A program made the translations under genes and the position numbers. Positions 1 through 9,500 of a DNA stretch of 34,603 bases are shown here, in pieces. Source of the stretch: an uncultured Lachnospiraceae bacterium (GTDB lineage Bacteria > Bacillota > Clostridia > Lachnospirales > Lachnospiraceae); NCBI GenBank assembly GCA_910586725.1, contig CAJUJL010000029.1, positions 1 through 34,603 on the forward strand. Reading direction: 5' to 3'. The notes below the pieces were generated by a model that had not been told where the DNA came from, searched no databases, and was given only the letters and a program-made list of their open reading frames with translations. Every line of letters starts with the position of its first letter. Positions within the stretch are counted from its first letter, which is position 1.

Positions 1-1
1 A

Positions 2-49
2 CACTGAAAAAAGCCCAATTCTTTTTCAAAGAATCAGACTTTTTCAGTG
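2..49. repeat. nested inverted repeat (hairpin) at the window edge
   Basis: CACTGAAAAA (2-11) pairs perfectly with TTTTTCAGTG (40-49), and inside it ATTCTTT (18-24) pairs with AAAGAAT (28-34) around a three-base loop. No T-tract follows on the plus strand, so it is not a standard terminator for an upstream gene. It could be the subterminal end of an insertion sequence lying outside the window, or a cruciform in the promoter region of the next gene. The reading frame of the next gene stays open through it to base 1. The pairing is seen directly; the insertion-sequence idea is inference. Confidence 0.5.
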
Positions 50-60
50 CCCTCTTATAT

Positions 61-693
61 ATGGGGTTTTACAATAAGAGAGTTCCGGATATTTCTTTTG
101 TCACGAAGAATTGCTATGTATTACAAAGTGGTCAGGGAGTTACACAGTTAATTACACGGGTATTATATCAAACAATAGATACATTAATTCAAAACCCAGG
201 AAAAATTAATGAGTTAATTGTGATATTGGATTCTGAGGAATACGATGCGGGATATAGAGAAAATCAAGTATCAGACTTAATAAATGATTACATACAGAAG
301 AATAGTTTAAATGTTGATTTTTCTTATAAGGTGTTTGTGTGTAATCATTGTTTTGAAACTTGGCTTTTAGGGAATGGTGCTTTGTATCCTCAGTGCAGAC
401 CGATGAACGACTTTCAAAAATATTATGATGCATATAATGTTAAATTATGTGATCCGGAAAAAATGAGGCCGCCAGAAGACGTCAATGAAACTACGGCAAT
501 TTATCATTTTCATTATCTTCATGAGATGTGTAGACACAATAAAATTCGATATAGTAAGAAAAAACCCATGAATTTGGCGACAAAAGAATTCTTTGAAGAA
601 ATTGTTGCAAGAGTAAACACAACAAATCACTTACCTTCTTTTTTTAGTTTTTATAGTTATTTTATCAATTTAGGAACTGGGCAGAGAGTATAA
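61..693 (+). CDS. RloB-like / TOPRIM-type protein, possibly 5'-truncated
   Basis: A 210-residue protein. Two stretches resemble the RloB/DUF4276 group of TOPRIM-like nucleases often found in defence islands: a hydrophobic strand ending in an acidic motif (LIVILDSEEY, about residues 53-62) and CFETWLLGN (about 97-105), like the family's CFE-x-WLL motif. The N-terminal strand and Glu expected of a complete TOPRIM fold are not visible. The ATG has no Shine-Dalgarno sequence, and the frame is open leftwards to the window edge. The gene may therefore be a fragment cut at the hairpin at 2-49, or may begin outside the window. Its base composition is clearly more AT-rich than the following genes, which suggests transfer. 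It ends in its own terminator. The family call is tentative and based on motif resemblance only. Confidence 0.55.
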   Translation: MGFYNKRVPDISFVTKNCYVLQSGQGVTQLITRVLYQTIDTLIQNPGKINELIVILDSEEYDAGYRENQVSDLINDYIQKNSLNVDFSYKVFVCNHCFETWLLGNGALYPQCRPMNDFQKYYDAYNVKLCDPEKMRPPEDVNETTAIYHFHYLHEMCRHNKIRYSKKKPMNLATKEFFEEIVARVNTTNHLPSFFSFYSYFINLGTGQRV

Positions 694-709
694 AAACTCT
701 CTGCTTTTT
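681..709 (+). terminator. rho-independent terminator of the RloB-like gene
   Basis: GCAGAGAGT (681-689) pairs perfectly with ACTCTCTGC (696-704) around a six-base loop, followed by five T (705-709). The stop codon (691-693) lies in the loop. It isolates this gene from the glycosidase downstream. Confidence 0.85.
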
Positions 710-738
710 AAATTAGAATATCGTTTGGTACAAAAAAA

Positions 739-767
739 TTGATGAAATCCATCTGATATGATACAAT
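739..767 (+). promoter_or_regulatory. sigma-A type promoter of the GH110 gene
   Basis: TTGATG (739-744), a 17-base spacer and TACAAT (762-767), with TG at 759-760 giving an extended -10. Transcription would start near 774, leaving a leader of about 55 bases before the preferred ATG at 829. Confidence 0.6.
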
Positions 768-828
768 TATTTAAAGTATCAAAGCAATGAAGCAACAGTG
801 TATTATAAACAAGAAATGGGGTGTAGGA

Positions 829-3800
829 ATGAAATTTTCAAAATTGAAAAAAGCATCTGTTTGTTTCCTGACATTTTGCCTGATGGCGCAAAGCTTTGCG
901 GGCGGTTTCACGGCTTACGCGCAGGAGGACGCGGGGGTTGTCATTGACGCGACAGATTACGGCGCAGATCCGACGGGAGAAGAGGACAGCGCACAGGCTA
1001 TCTGGACGGCTTTTGAAGCGGCGAAGGAAGCATCGGAAAACGGAACAAAAAGCGTGACGGTCAGTTTTCCAAAGGGCGAGTATCATATCTATAAGGATTA
1101 CGCCCAGACAAGGGAATATCATACGTCCAATACAAACAGCATTGAGAATCCCACAAAAACAATCGGGCTTCTGATTGAAAATCAGGAGAATTTTACGCTG
1201 GACGGAAACGGTTCCCTGTTTATGATGCATGGAAATATGATGGCTCTGGCAGTCGTTCATTCCAAAAATGTAACGCTTAAGAATTTTTCCTGGGATTTTG
1301 GAGTTCCGACGGTAACGGAAATGACGGTAACCGGAATGGGGACGGAAGACGGAAAAGAATATACGGATTTTTTGATTCCGGCTTGTTACCCGCATGAAAT
1401 CGAGGGAAATACTTTGGTCTGGTATAGTGAAAAAAGCCCTTATACGCAAGAGTACTACTGGACGCAGCGGGGGCATCATAATCCGACGTATGCCGTTGTA
1501 GGGCATCAGCCGGATGGAGAAATGTCAAGAAATTATTATGTTTCCGACGGACCTTTTAATGGGGTATCAAGTATTCAGGAATTGGACGACACGCATATCC
1601 GCATACTTTATTCCTCCGCCCGGCCCTCTATGCAGCAGATAGGAACCGTCATTGAGCTGGCGGCAAACGCCCACAGACAGACAGCCGGGGCATTTACCTG
1701 GGAAAGCGAAAACGTAACGGCAAGGAACGTCAATGTTCACTACATGCACGGGTTTGGGTGGCTGATGCAGATGAGCAAAGACGTATATTATTATGACTGT
1801 AATCTTATGCCGCGAGAGGAGTCCGGCCATATTACGGTCAGCTTTGCGGACGGACTTCACGCTTCCGGCGCCGCGGGCGATCTTGTCATTGAAAATTGCA
1901 ATTTTTCCAATACCCATGACGATCCGATCAATCTGCATGGGACTTTTACAAGAGTAGAACAGAGAAAAGACGCGCACACGCTTGTCTTAAAATATATCCA
2001 TAATCAGCAGGGAGGGTTCCCGCAGTTTCATGTTGGCGACAAAACGGCATTTTTTACGAGGGATACGCTGGAATCGACCGATCACGAAACGCTTTATACG
2101 GTAGCTGAAGTCATTTCCAATCCCGGTGAAAACGGAAACGATCTAAGGACGATGGAAATTCGTTTTGAAGAGGAGCTTCCGGAAAATTTATCGGATCAGG
2201 TAGGCGGCCAGCCGAAATATGTAGCTGAGAATGTAACTTACGCGCCGAAAGTAACCATCAAAAATTGTACGTTTGCAAATGTTCCTACAAGAGGAATTTT
2301 ATGTACGACAAGAAATCCTGTTTTGATTGAAGGCAATACATTTAAAAATATGTCCATGGCGACAATTTTTTTGTCCAATGATTCCAATGACTGGTATGAA
2401 TCCGGTCCGATCCGCGACATGACAATCCGAAACAATGAATTTTTTGTGAAAAGCATAGGAAGGACGTCATGGGAATATGCGCCGGCCGTTTATGTGCATC
2501 CGGTTACAAAAGGAGGAGGACTTCCGTCCGCGGATAACCCGATTCACAAAAACATTACGATTGAGGGAAATACGTTCCATATGGATACGGATACGGTCGT
2601 AAAAGCAGAAAGCGTAGAAAATCTTACTATTAAAAATAACAGAGTTTTGCGTATGAATCCCAATATCGTCCTGGAAGCTTCCATATCCCGGACCAATCTG
2701 CTTGTCGGAGATACGCAGACGCTCAAGGCAACGGCAGATGGGAAAGTGCAGAATCAGCCGGTCGAAAACATATATGAATTTACAAAATGCAAAAACGTCA
2801 TTTTAGAAGGCAACACATACGACGACGGTTTAAAACAATACGCTGTATTAAGCGGTATGCCCGATGAAAATCTTACGAATCGCGATGAGAAAATCAAAAT
2901 CGCATACGACAGAAATCAGCCGGCATCGGCTCCCGTCGGTGCGATTGGCTATGAAAGCAGCGATACCGACATTCTTACCATAGATCAAAACGGCAAAATA
3001 ACCGCGAAAAAGCCAGGAAAAGCCTCCGTCAGCGCATACTATATCTGGAATGACGAAAAGATTTCCTCCGAACCGATTGAAATTACAGTCGCAGACCGGG
3101 ACAGCATCCCGCCGGAAGATGTGGTTGAGATAAAATGCGACGCGGATCCGTATCTTACCAGAGTGGATGAAACGCTTACATTTCAAGCGGAAACAGAATC
3201 CTCAAAAGAACTTATATGGTCGGTGGAAGATTTTCTGACCGGGGGAGAAACAGCAGCGGCCACGATTGATGAAAACGGCGTGCTGACCGCAAAAGAAAAC
3301 GGCATTGTCTGGGTAAGCGCGCAGACAGGTTTGGGATCTGCCCGCATTGCCGTAGTAATCAGCATACCGGAAAGTGAGAACCGAAATGAAAGTTTTTCTG
3401 TAATCAGAGAAGACGAGGCCAGTTATTCGCTGACAAACGACGAGATCAGAATTCAGATGAAGACAGGCGATATGTTTGAAAATAATAACTCGGTAAAAAA
3501 TCTGTTTTTGTATCAGATTCCCGAAGAGCTTGCGAAAGATAATCTGCGCGCGGTGATAAAAGTGGACAATCTGCCCGTACGGGAGAATGGACAATGGGAT
3601 ACGGCGTGTCTTCTTTTGTACAAAAGCGACGACAATTATATTTCTGTTGGCAAAAAATCCCATTATGACGGAATCGCAACGGTAGAAGAGAGCAATGGCG
3701 CCGGGACGGAAACAGGCGGCGACGCGGCGCAGAATCAGATGGCGTCTGCATATCTTGGCTTATATAAACATGGCGATGTTGTCTCGGTTGATTTTAAAGA

Positions 3801-4821
3801 GGAGGGCGGAGCATGGCAGCATGTCAGAGACGTTTCTGCATCTATGCTGGAAGGAAGCTATCAAATCGGATTTGCCGCATGGGCCACGAATGAAAGAGAG
3901 AAAACCGTGACATTTTCTGATTTTCACGTAGGTTCCGGGGCTATGAGTTATGAACAGTTGTGCGAACAGCCGGCCATATCCTTTTTTGAAAGTGTAAACT
4001 CGGCTCCGACGGCTCAAAATGCAGTGCTGGATAAATCCTCCTATGAGACGGGAGAAACGGCGGAAGTCACTTATGAATTTGCAGACGAGGATCTGGATGA
4101 AGAAGGAAAGTCCCTGTACTGTTTTATTTATGGAAACGGCATTATGGAAGTTACCGATGAGCCGCGTATTTTGCTGACATATCCGGGAACCGTCCTTTGT
4201 GAAGTTTATCCGGTTGACGAAAAAGGAATGCCCGGAAGAAAGGCCGTTACGGCGAAAGCCACTGTGAAAGCGACGGGGACGTCAGAAATTCCGGATCCGC
4301 CAAGTCAGCCAGGTGACCAGAATCAGGATCATATAAATGGAAATGGAAATGAAAAGCCAAATGCGCCATCTGACGGAACCATAATAGAAGAAGGGGGCGT
4401 TTGTTACAAGATTACAAAAACTGACGCGAAAAACGGCACGGCGGCAGCAGTGGCGCTTGTCAACAAAAAACAGACAAAGATAACGATCCCTGCCAGCATA
4501 GAAAAAGACGGATATGCGTTCCGGATTACGGCAATTGAAAGCCAGGCATTCGCAAAAGCCGGAAAAGTAAAGACTGTAATTATTGGTGAAAATGTTATAA
4601 CAATTGGAAAATCAGCATTTTTCAATTGTAAGAAGCTTAAGAATATTACATTCAAGGGGAAAAAGGCTCCTAAAATGGGAGCAAAGGCATGGAAAGGCAT
4701 TGCGAAGAAATGTAAAATTACCGTTTCCAAAAAAATGTCTGCAAAGCAGCTTAAGAAGTTAAAAAAAGCAATAAAAAAAGCGGGAGCGAAAAAAGGCGTT
4801 TCTTATAAGAAAAAGAAATAG
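829..4821 (+). CDS. secreted GH110-type alpha-1,3-galactosidase with Ig-like and LRR_5 modules
   Basis: A 1330-residue exported enzyme. The ATG at 829 is preferred over that at 787 because GGGG/AGGA precedes it and a clean signal peptide follows (basic MKFSKLKK, hydrophobic core, AYA before Q32). Residues about 37-680 form a right-handed beta-helix like GH110 enzymes, which remove terminal alpha-1,3-galactose (blood group B and linear alpha-Gal). Family-like segments are ADGLH with Asp341 and THDDPINLHGT with the Asp pair 364-365, matching the acidic residues expected in the active site. Then come two Big_2-like domains (about 690-845), a concanavalin-like jelly roll (about 855-1036), another Ig-like domain (about 1055-1150), a Pro/Asn/Gly linker, and a C-terminal LRR_5-like module with a very Lys-rich tail (1183-1330). 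No LPXTG motif is present. The same C-terminal module ends the GH95 enzyme downstream, so both probably act at the cell surface. The family call is strong; exact substrate linkage is inferred. Confidence 0.87.
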   Translation: MKFSKLKKASVCFLTFCLMAQSFAGGFTAYAQEDAGVVIDATDYGADPTGEEDSAQAIWTAFEAAKEASENGTKSVTVSFPKGEYHIYKDYAQTREYHTSNTNSIENPTKTIGLLIENQENFTLDGNGSLFMMHGNMMALAVVHSKNVTLKNFSWDFGVPTVTEMTVTGMGTEDGKEYTDFLIPACYPHEIEGNTLVWYSEKSPYTQEYYWTQRGHHNPTYAVVGHQPDGEMSRNYYVSDGPFNGVSSIQELDDTHIRILYSSARPSMQQIGTVIELAANAHRQTAGAFTWESENVTARNVNVHYMHGFGWLMQMSKDVYYYDCNLMPREESGHITVSFADGLHASGAAGDLVIENCNFSNTHDDPINLHGTFTRVEQRKDAHTLVLKYIHNQQGGFPQFHVGDKTAFFTRDTLESTDHETLYTVAEVISNPGENGNDLRTMEIRFEEELPENLSDQVGGQPKYVAENVTYAPKVTIKNCTFANVPTRGILCTTRNPVLIEGNTFKNMSMATIFLSNDSNDWYESGPIRDMTIRNNEFFVKSIGRTSWEYAPAVYVHPVTKGGGLPSADNPIHKNITIEGNTFHMDTDTVVKAESVENLTIKNNRVLRMNPNIVLEASISRTNLLVGDTQTLKATADGKVQNQPVENIYEFTKCKNVILEGNTYDDGLKQYAVLSGMPDENLTNRDEKIKIAYDRNQPASAPVGAIGYESSDTDILTIDQNGKITAKKPGKASVSAYYIWNDEKISSEPIEITVADRDSIPPEDVVEIKCDADPYLTRVDETLTFQAETESSKELIWSVEDFLTGGETAAATIDENGVLTAKENGIVWVSAQTGLGSARIAVVISIPESENRNESFSVIREDEASYSLTNDEIRIQMKTGDMFENNNSVKNLFLYQIPEELAKDNLRAVIKVDNLPVRENGQWDTACLLLYKSDDNYISVGKKSHYDGIATVEESNGAGTETGGDAAQNQMASAYLGLYKHGDVVSVDFKEEGGAWQHVRDVSASMLEGSYQIGFAAWATNEREKTVTFSDFHVGSGAMSYEQLCEQPAISFFESVNSAPTAQNAVLDKSSYETGETAEVTYEFADEDLDEEGKSLYCFIYGNGIMEVTDEPRILLTYPGTVLCEVYPVDEKGMPGRKAVTAKATVKATGTSEIPDPPSQPGDQNQDHINGNGNEKPNAPSDGTIIEEGGVCYKITKTDAKNGTAAAVALVNKKQTKITIPASIEKDGYAFRITAIESQAFAKAGKVKTVIIGENVITIGKSAFFNCKKLKNITFKGKKAPKMGAKAWKGIAKKCKITVSKKMSAKQLKKLKKAIKKAGAKKGVSYKKKK

Positions 4822-4885
4822 AAAAAAATCCGATGGCGCAGCCACCGTTAGTGGTGGATAAACAGCGTCCATCGGATTTCTTTTG
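4822..4885. terminator. bidirectional terminator between convergent genes
   Basis: AAAAAAATCCGATGG (4823-4837) pairs with CCATCGGATTT (4869-4879), which is followed by C and TTTT. An inner hairpin CCACC-GTTAG-TGGTGG sits in the loop. The A-run on the left gives a U-run for minus-strand transcripts, so it can end both the GH110 gene and the hemerythrin gene. Confidence 0.85.
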
Positions 4886-4919
4886 TTTATCATTGATGCT
4901 TTGTACATGACCTTTTGTA

Positions 4920-6272
4920 TCATTGGGCGTTTTTCTTCTGGAAATAAAGATCAATATTTTTCTTAATTTCTTCAGGATTCAGATGTTTCAGCAAGTATCC
5001 GGCCGGTTTTAACGACCGAACTTTTTTCACGCTTTCCGGATCGCTTCTTCCTGTCAGAAATATGACGGGGACATTTTCAAATGCCGGATCGGACCGGAGC
5101 ATTTCAAGCGTCTGTCTTCCGTCGCAAACCGGCATTTCATAGTCTAGAAGAACCAGATCCGGTTTGTTAAGGGTAATAGTGCGGATCGCCGCAATTCCCG
5201 ATTCGGCCAAAGAGACGTCATATTCCTTGCTTAATAATTCTTTCATATGCTGTCGCATGGTAATAGAATCGTCTACAACAAGAACTTTTGGTTTTTGCGC
5301 TGCTGTTTTGCGGCTTTGAAGGAATTTTTTGACTTCATCGATGGCATTGTCCGTTTCGATTGCCGTTCCGATGTTTCCTTCAAGTAAATGAGGCGCAATA
5401 GCGCAATAAGAGAAGTAGCCTTCTCCTGTATCAAACAAAAGTTTAATGTGCGGGCTTTCTTTTTCAAATATTTTTTGGAACTGCTCATAAGAAAGAAGGT
5501 TTTCCGCCTTCAGTTCGTATTCCTTATCAGTGGGGAACTGTTCCATGATTTGTTCTACAAATTGTCTGGCTGTGTATCTGGCAGCATGAACAAGCATGTT
5601 GTCCAGTTTATTTGTCTGAATTCCAAGGATTTTTCCAACCGTATTAATCAGGAGTTTTTCTTCAAAAACCAAAATTACTTCTTGTTTTTCTTTATTTTGT
5701 CTGGTTCCGTAAATCAGGCGGTAATAGATACCGTTGCCAAATTTTTCTCCATTATATGCATCGCTGATTAAGTGTGATTCCAGGTGGAACATGTCAAATA
5801 TAAGCTGAATAATGGCTTTTTTCATTGCTTCAAGCTTATCTGCGGGAAGTAAATGCGTTTGTTTGCGCGGGTGCTTTCCAGTGATCGCAAGATCTTCCGT
5901 CAAGGTATGCCCGATCAGCCATCCGGCGCAGACGCCCAGAAAATGCTCTACGGCATCCGGAGAATAGCCGGTCTGTTCCAGCTCCCGTTCAAGGGTAGGC
6001 AGCGTATGATCACGAAATCCGTTGTGCAGACGCCTGTGCTGCTCAAGCCCCTCGTAATGAATGGACGCCATATAAGCTTCTTCATCTGAAAAATGCTTTA
6101 TAGCATGCCCCTTAAAAAATTTGACGCCTTCCTGACAGGCCCATTGACTGGTTGCTTCATCTTCTTTAAATGCGTAAAGCTTGTTGATAATCTTAAAAAG
6201 CCTTTGATGTTCTTTGTCAATGCTTTCTACTCCAATGCTGAATTCCTTTTGCCACACGAATTGGATCTCCAT
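4920..6272 (-). CDS. hemerythrin / CheX-like / response-regulator receiver fusion
   Basis: A 450-residue cytoplasmic protein in three parts. Residues 1-135 are a bacteriohemerythrin with the full diiron ligand set: H22, H56, H60 with E64, H79, H83, and H122 with D127. Hemerythrins bind oxygen or NO, or store iron. Residues about 150-315 look distantly like the CheC/CheX family, but the usual ExxN phosphatase helix is not evident. Residues 327-447 are a receiver domain with D334-D335, phospho-acceptor D377 in LLDYEMP, T407 and K429. There is no DNA-binding output, so signalling would be by protein contact. A Shine-Dalgarno AAAAGGAGG precedes the ATG. It lies antisense between the two glycosidase genes with its own promoter. 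An oxygen or redox cue entering a phosphorelay is an inference from the domain order; the domain calls at both ends are firm, the middle is tentative. Confidence 0.83.
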   Translation of the reverse strand: MEIQFVWQKEFSIGVESIDKEHQRLFKIINKLYAFKEDEATSQWACQEGVKFFKGHAIKHFSDEEAYMASIHYEGLEQHRRLHNGFRDHTLPTLERELEQTGYSPDAVEHFLGVCAGWLIGHTLTEDLAITGKHPRKQTHLLPADKLEAMKKAIIQLIFDMFHLESHLISDAYNGEKFGNGIYYRLIYGTRQNKEKQEVILVFEEKLLINTVGKILGIQTNKLDNMLVHAARYTARQFVEQIMEQFPTDKEYELKAENLLSYEQFQKIFEKESPHIKLLFDTGEGYFSYCAIAPHLLEGNIGTAIETDNAIDEVKKFLQSRKTAAQKPKVLVVDDSITMRQHMKELLSKEYDVSLAESGIAAIRTITLNKPDLVLLDYEMPVCDGRQTLEMLRSDPAFENVPVIFLTGRSDPESVKKVRSLKPAGYLLKHLNPEEIKKNIDLYFQKKNAQ

Positions 6273-6323
6273 TTTAAGTCCTCCTTTTCCATCGTCAAGC
6301 TCTATTTAAAAAATTTTTATTAT

Positions 6324-6353
6324 ATTATACGTCATACTCTCTTGAGATTGCAA
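6324..6353 (-). promoter_or_regulatory. promoter of the hemerythrin fusion gene
   Basis: Read on the minus strand: TTGCAA (6353-6348), an 18-base spacer and a perfect TATAAT (6329-6324). The leader to the ATG at 6272 would be about 45 bases and holds the Shine-Dalgarno sequence. Confidence 0.55.
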
Positions 6354-6465
6354 TCATGAAAGTGTTTTTTTACAGAAATCTGCCGAATTGCAAAGAATTA
6401 TGCGTTACTTTATTTTGCTTATTTGTCCCTGAATTGTTTTTATGTCAAAAATAACAAAAATGAAA

Positions 6466-6494
6466 TGGAAAAGTAGGATTTATTGTGCTATACT
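6466..6494 (+). promoter_or_regulatory. extended -10 promoter of the GH95 gene
   Basis: TATACT (6489-6494) is preceded by TGC, an extended -10, with a weak -35 TGGAAA (6466-6471) at 17 bases. It lies about 36 bases upstream of the ATG at 6530. Confidence 0.55.
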
Positions 6495-6529
6495 GAACAT
6501 ACTTATAGGAATTTGGAAAGGAGAAAAAT

Positions 6530-9500
6530 ATGCGGAGAAAACTATTTACAAGGATTTTGTCTGTTGCCGCTTCGGCAGCAATGCTGGTCACTTCCGTGCC
6601 ATCAGAATTGCCCGCGGCTTCGATAAAGCGGGAAGGAAATGAAAATCTGCTGAAGCTGTGGTACGACGAGCCCGCCAGTAAGGGGGTTAACATATTGGGC
6701 GCCGGGGCATATGGCACGACAGCCGAGGACAATAACTGGCAGCAGCACACGCTTCCGATCGGAAACAGCTATATGGGGGCAAACGTATATGGTGAAATTG
6801 CGGAAGAACGTCTGACGTTTAACCAAAAGACGCTGTGGAACGGAGGGCCGAGTGGAAAAAGGCCCGATTATAACGGAGGTAATATTTTTCAAGCCGGTGG
6901 AAAAGCAATGTCGGATGTTTATCAGGAAGTCGTAGACGCATTTTTATACGAAGATTCCAATGCAAGCGCTATGTGTAATCAGCTGGTAGGCAAATCAGAC
7001 GGATACGGCGCATACCAGTCGTGGGGAGATATTTATCTGACATACGGAGGACTGTCAGGCACGACGCCGACTACGGATTATGAACGCAACCTGGATCTTG
7101 CAACGGCGACGGCGAATGTTGATTTTACGGCAGACGGGGTTGCTTATCACAGAGAATATTTTATCAGCCATCCGGATAACGTGCTTGTCATGAAGCTGAC
7201 TTCGACAGGCGGCACGATGGATGTCAATGTCAGCTTCCCTGTGGATAATGGAGCAAACGTAACGGGCAGGGGACTTGGAAAAGAAGTCACTTATACACCG
7301 GACGCTGCCGCGGGAACGCTTGTTACCGCCGGCAGGATGCAGGATAATCAGCTGAAAATGAATTCCGTGCTGAAAGCAGAGACAAAAGACGGCAGTATTG
7401 CCGTCGGAAACGACAGCGAGTCATTAGACATAAACGGCGCGACAGAGATTATTTTCTATGTGTCTGCGGATACGGATTACAAAAACGAATATCCGGAATA
7501 TCGGACCAAAGAGACGGACGAGGAGCTTGCCGCAAGCGTGGCGAATGTCGTGGCGAAAGCTTCTCAAAAGGGATTTGGCGCAGTCAAAGAAAGTCATTTA
7601 AAAGACTATCAGAAACTGTTTGACAGAGTAACGTTAGACCTTGGCCAGGCGGCGTCAGATAAGACAACGGATATGCTGCTTGCCGCATATAAGAACAATT
7701 CCGCTTCCGATTCGGAAAAGCGGCTGTTGGAAGTGATTTTGTATCAATACGGAAGATATATGACGATTGCATCCTCAAGAGCGGGCGATTTGCCGTCCAA
7801 TCTGCAGGGGGTATGGCAGAACCGCGTAGGCGACCACAACCGTGTCCCGTGGGGATCTGATTACCATATGAACGTCAACCTTCAGATGAATTACTGGCCG
7901 ACATATTCGGCAAATCTGGCGGAATGCGCAATTCCGCTTATAGATTATGTAAATTCTCTGCGGGAGCCGGGACGCGTAACGGCGGAAGCCTATTTTGGAA
8001 TTAAGAGCGAACCGGGCGAGGCGAATGGATTTTCCGCGCATACGCAGAATACGCCGTTTGGCTGGACGTGTCCGGGCTGGTCATTTTCCTGGGGATGGTC
8101 CCCGGCGGCAGTGCCCTGGATTATACAGAATTGCTGGGAGCATTATGAATATACGGGCGATGTGGAATACATGAAGGAAAATCTTTATCCTATGATGCGC
8201 GAAGAGGCGATTCTTTACGACCAGATTCTGGTAGACAGCGGTCAGGAAATTATCTTAGAAGATGAGACGAAGAGCACGCGCCTTGTATCGGCGCCGGCAT
8301 ATTCGCCGGAGCACGGACCGCGGACGCTTGGCAATGTATATGAGAATGAGCTGATCTGGCAGTTATACGAGGATACGATTACGGCGGCGGAGGTTCTTGG
8401 CGTAGATGAAGATCTTGTGGCAAACTGGAAAGCGAATCAGGCAAGGCTTGCGCCGATAGAAATCGGTGACGACGGACAGATCAAAGAATGGTTTAATGAA
8501 ACGTCGTTTGCAACCATCCCCGGCATTCAAAATCCTGGCATTGAGAGAGCGCATCGCCATATGTCGCACCTGCTGGCGCTTTATCCGGGCGATCAGATCT
8601 CTGTGGAAAATAAAGAATATATAGACGCGGCCGTTGTTTCGTTGACCGACCGTACCGATAATGCTACCGGGTGGGGCATAGGACAGCGTATCAATGCATG
8701 GGCAAGAACCGGAGACGGAGATCATGCGCACAAAGTGATTATAAGTCTTTTCAAAAACGGAATTTATCCCAATTTATGGGATTCACACGCGCCGTTCCAG
8801 ATTGACGGAAACTTTGGATACACCGCTGGCGTCAATGAAATGCTGATGCAGAGTAACGCGGGTTACATCAACATTCTTCCTGCCATTCCAGACGTATGGC
8901 CGTCCGGTTCCGTAGACGGGATCGTGACAAGAGGAAATTTTGAACTTGGCATGGACTGGGCAGAAGGAAAAGCAACAAAAGTAACGCTTTTGTCAAAGAA
9001 CGGAGGCGAATGCATCGTTCAGGCAGCGGGAATCAAAGCGGACGCAGTAACGGTAAAAGATTCCGCGGGAAATACAATTTCTGTTACGCCGGATAAAGAT
9101 GCAACAAAGGACCGCGTATCCTTTGAGACGAAAAAAGGTGAAACATATACCATTACAGGTTTCGGAGAGGAAATACAAGAAGAAGAACGCCTGGATGCGC
9201 CGGCAAACGTAAGGGTAGCTTTAGAGGGAGACGCTCGCGTGCTTACATGGGACGCAGTGGCAGGAGCGGATTCTTATGTTGTATATCGCAAAGTAAACAC
9301 CGATTTTGTGAAAATTAATGAAACTGACGTGACAGGGACGACCTATACAGATTCCGGTGAAATAAACCGGGAAGAAGGCGCCAGATACCGCATAGCGGCG
9401 GTAAAAGACGGAAAAGAAGGAAAACAGTCCGCTATAGCCGTAGTAAATTTCCCGGTGGAAGAAGTTGACGTAACGATTACATTCCGTTCGGATAAAACCG

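Noticed and set aside
787..828. ATG at 787 as start of the GH110 protein
   Set aside because: No Shine-Dalgarno, and it would add 14 mostly polar residues before an otherwise standard signal peptide.
838..1506. 222-codon open frame antisense to the GH110 gene
   Set aside because: No ribosome binding site or recognisable motif; it mirrors the codon pattern of the strongly supported plus-strand gene.
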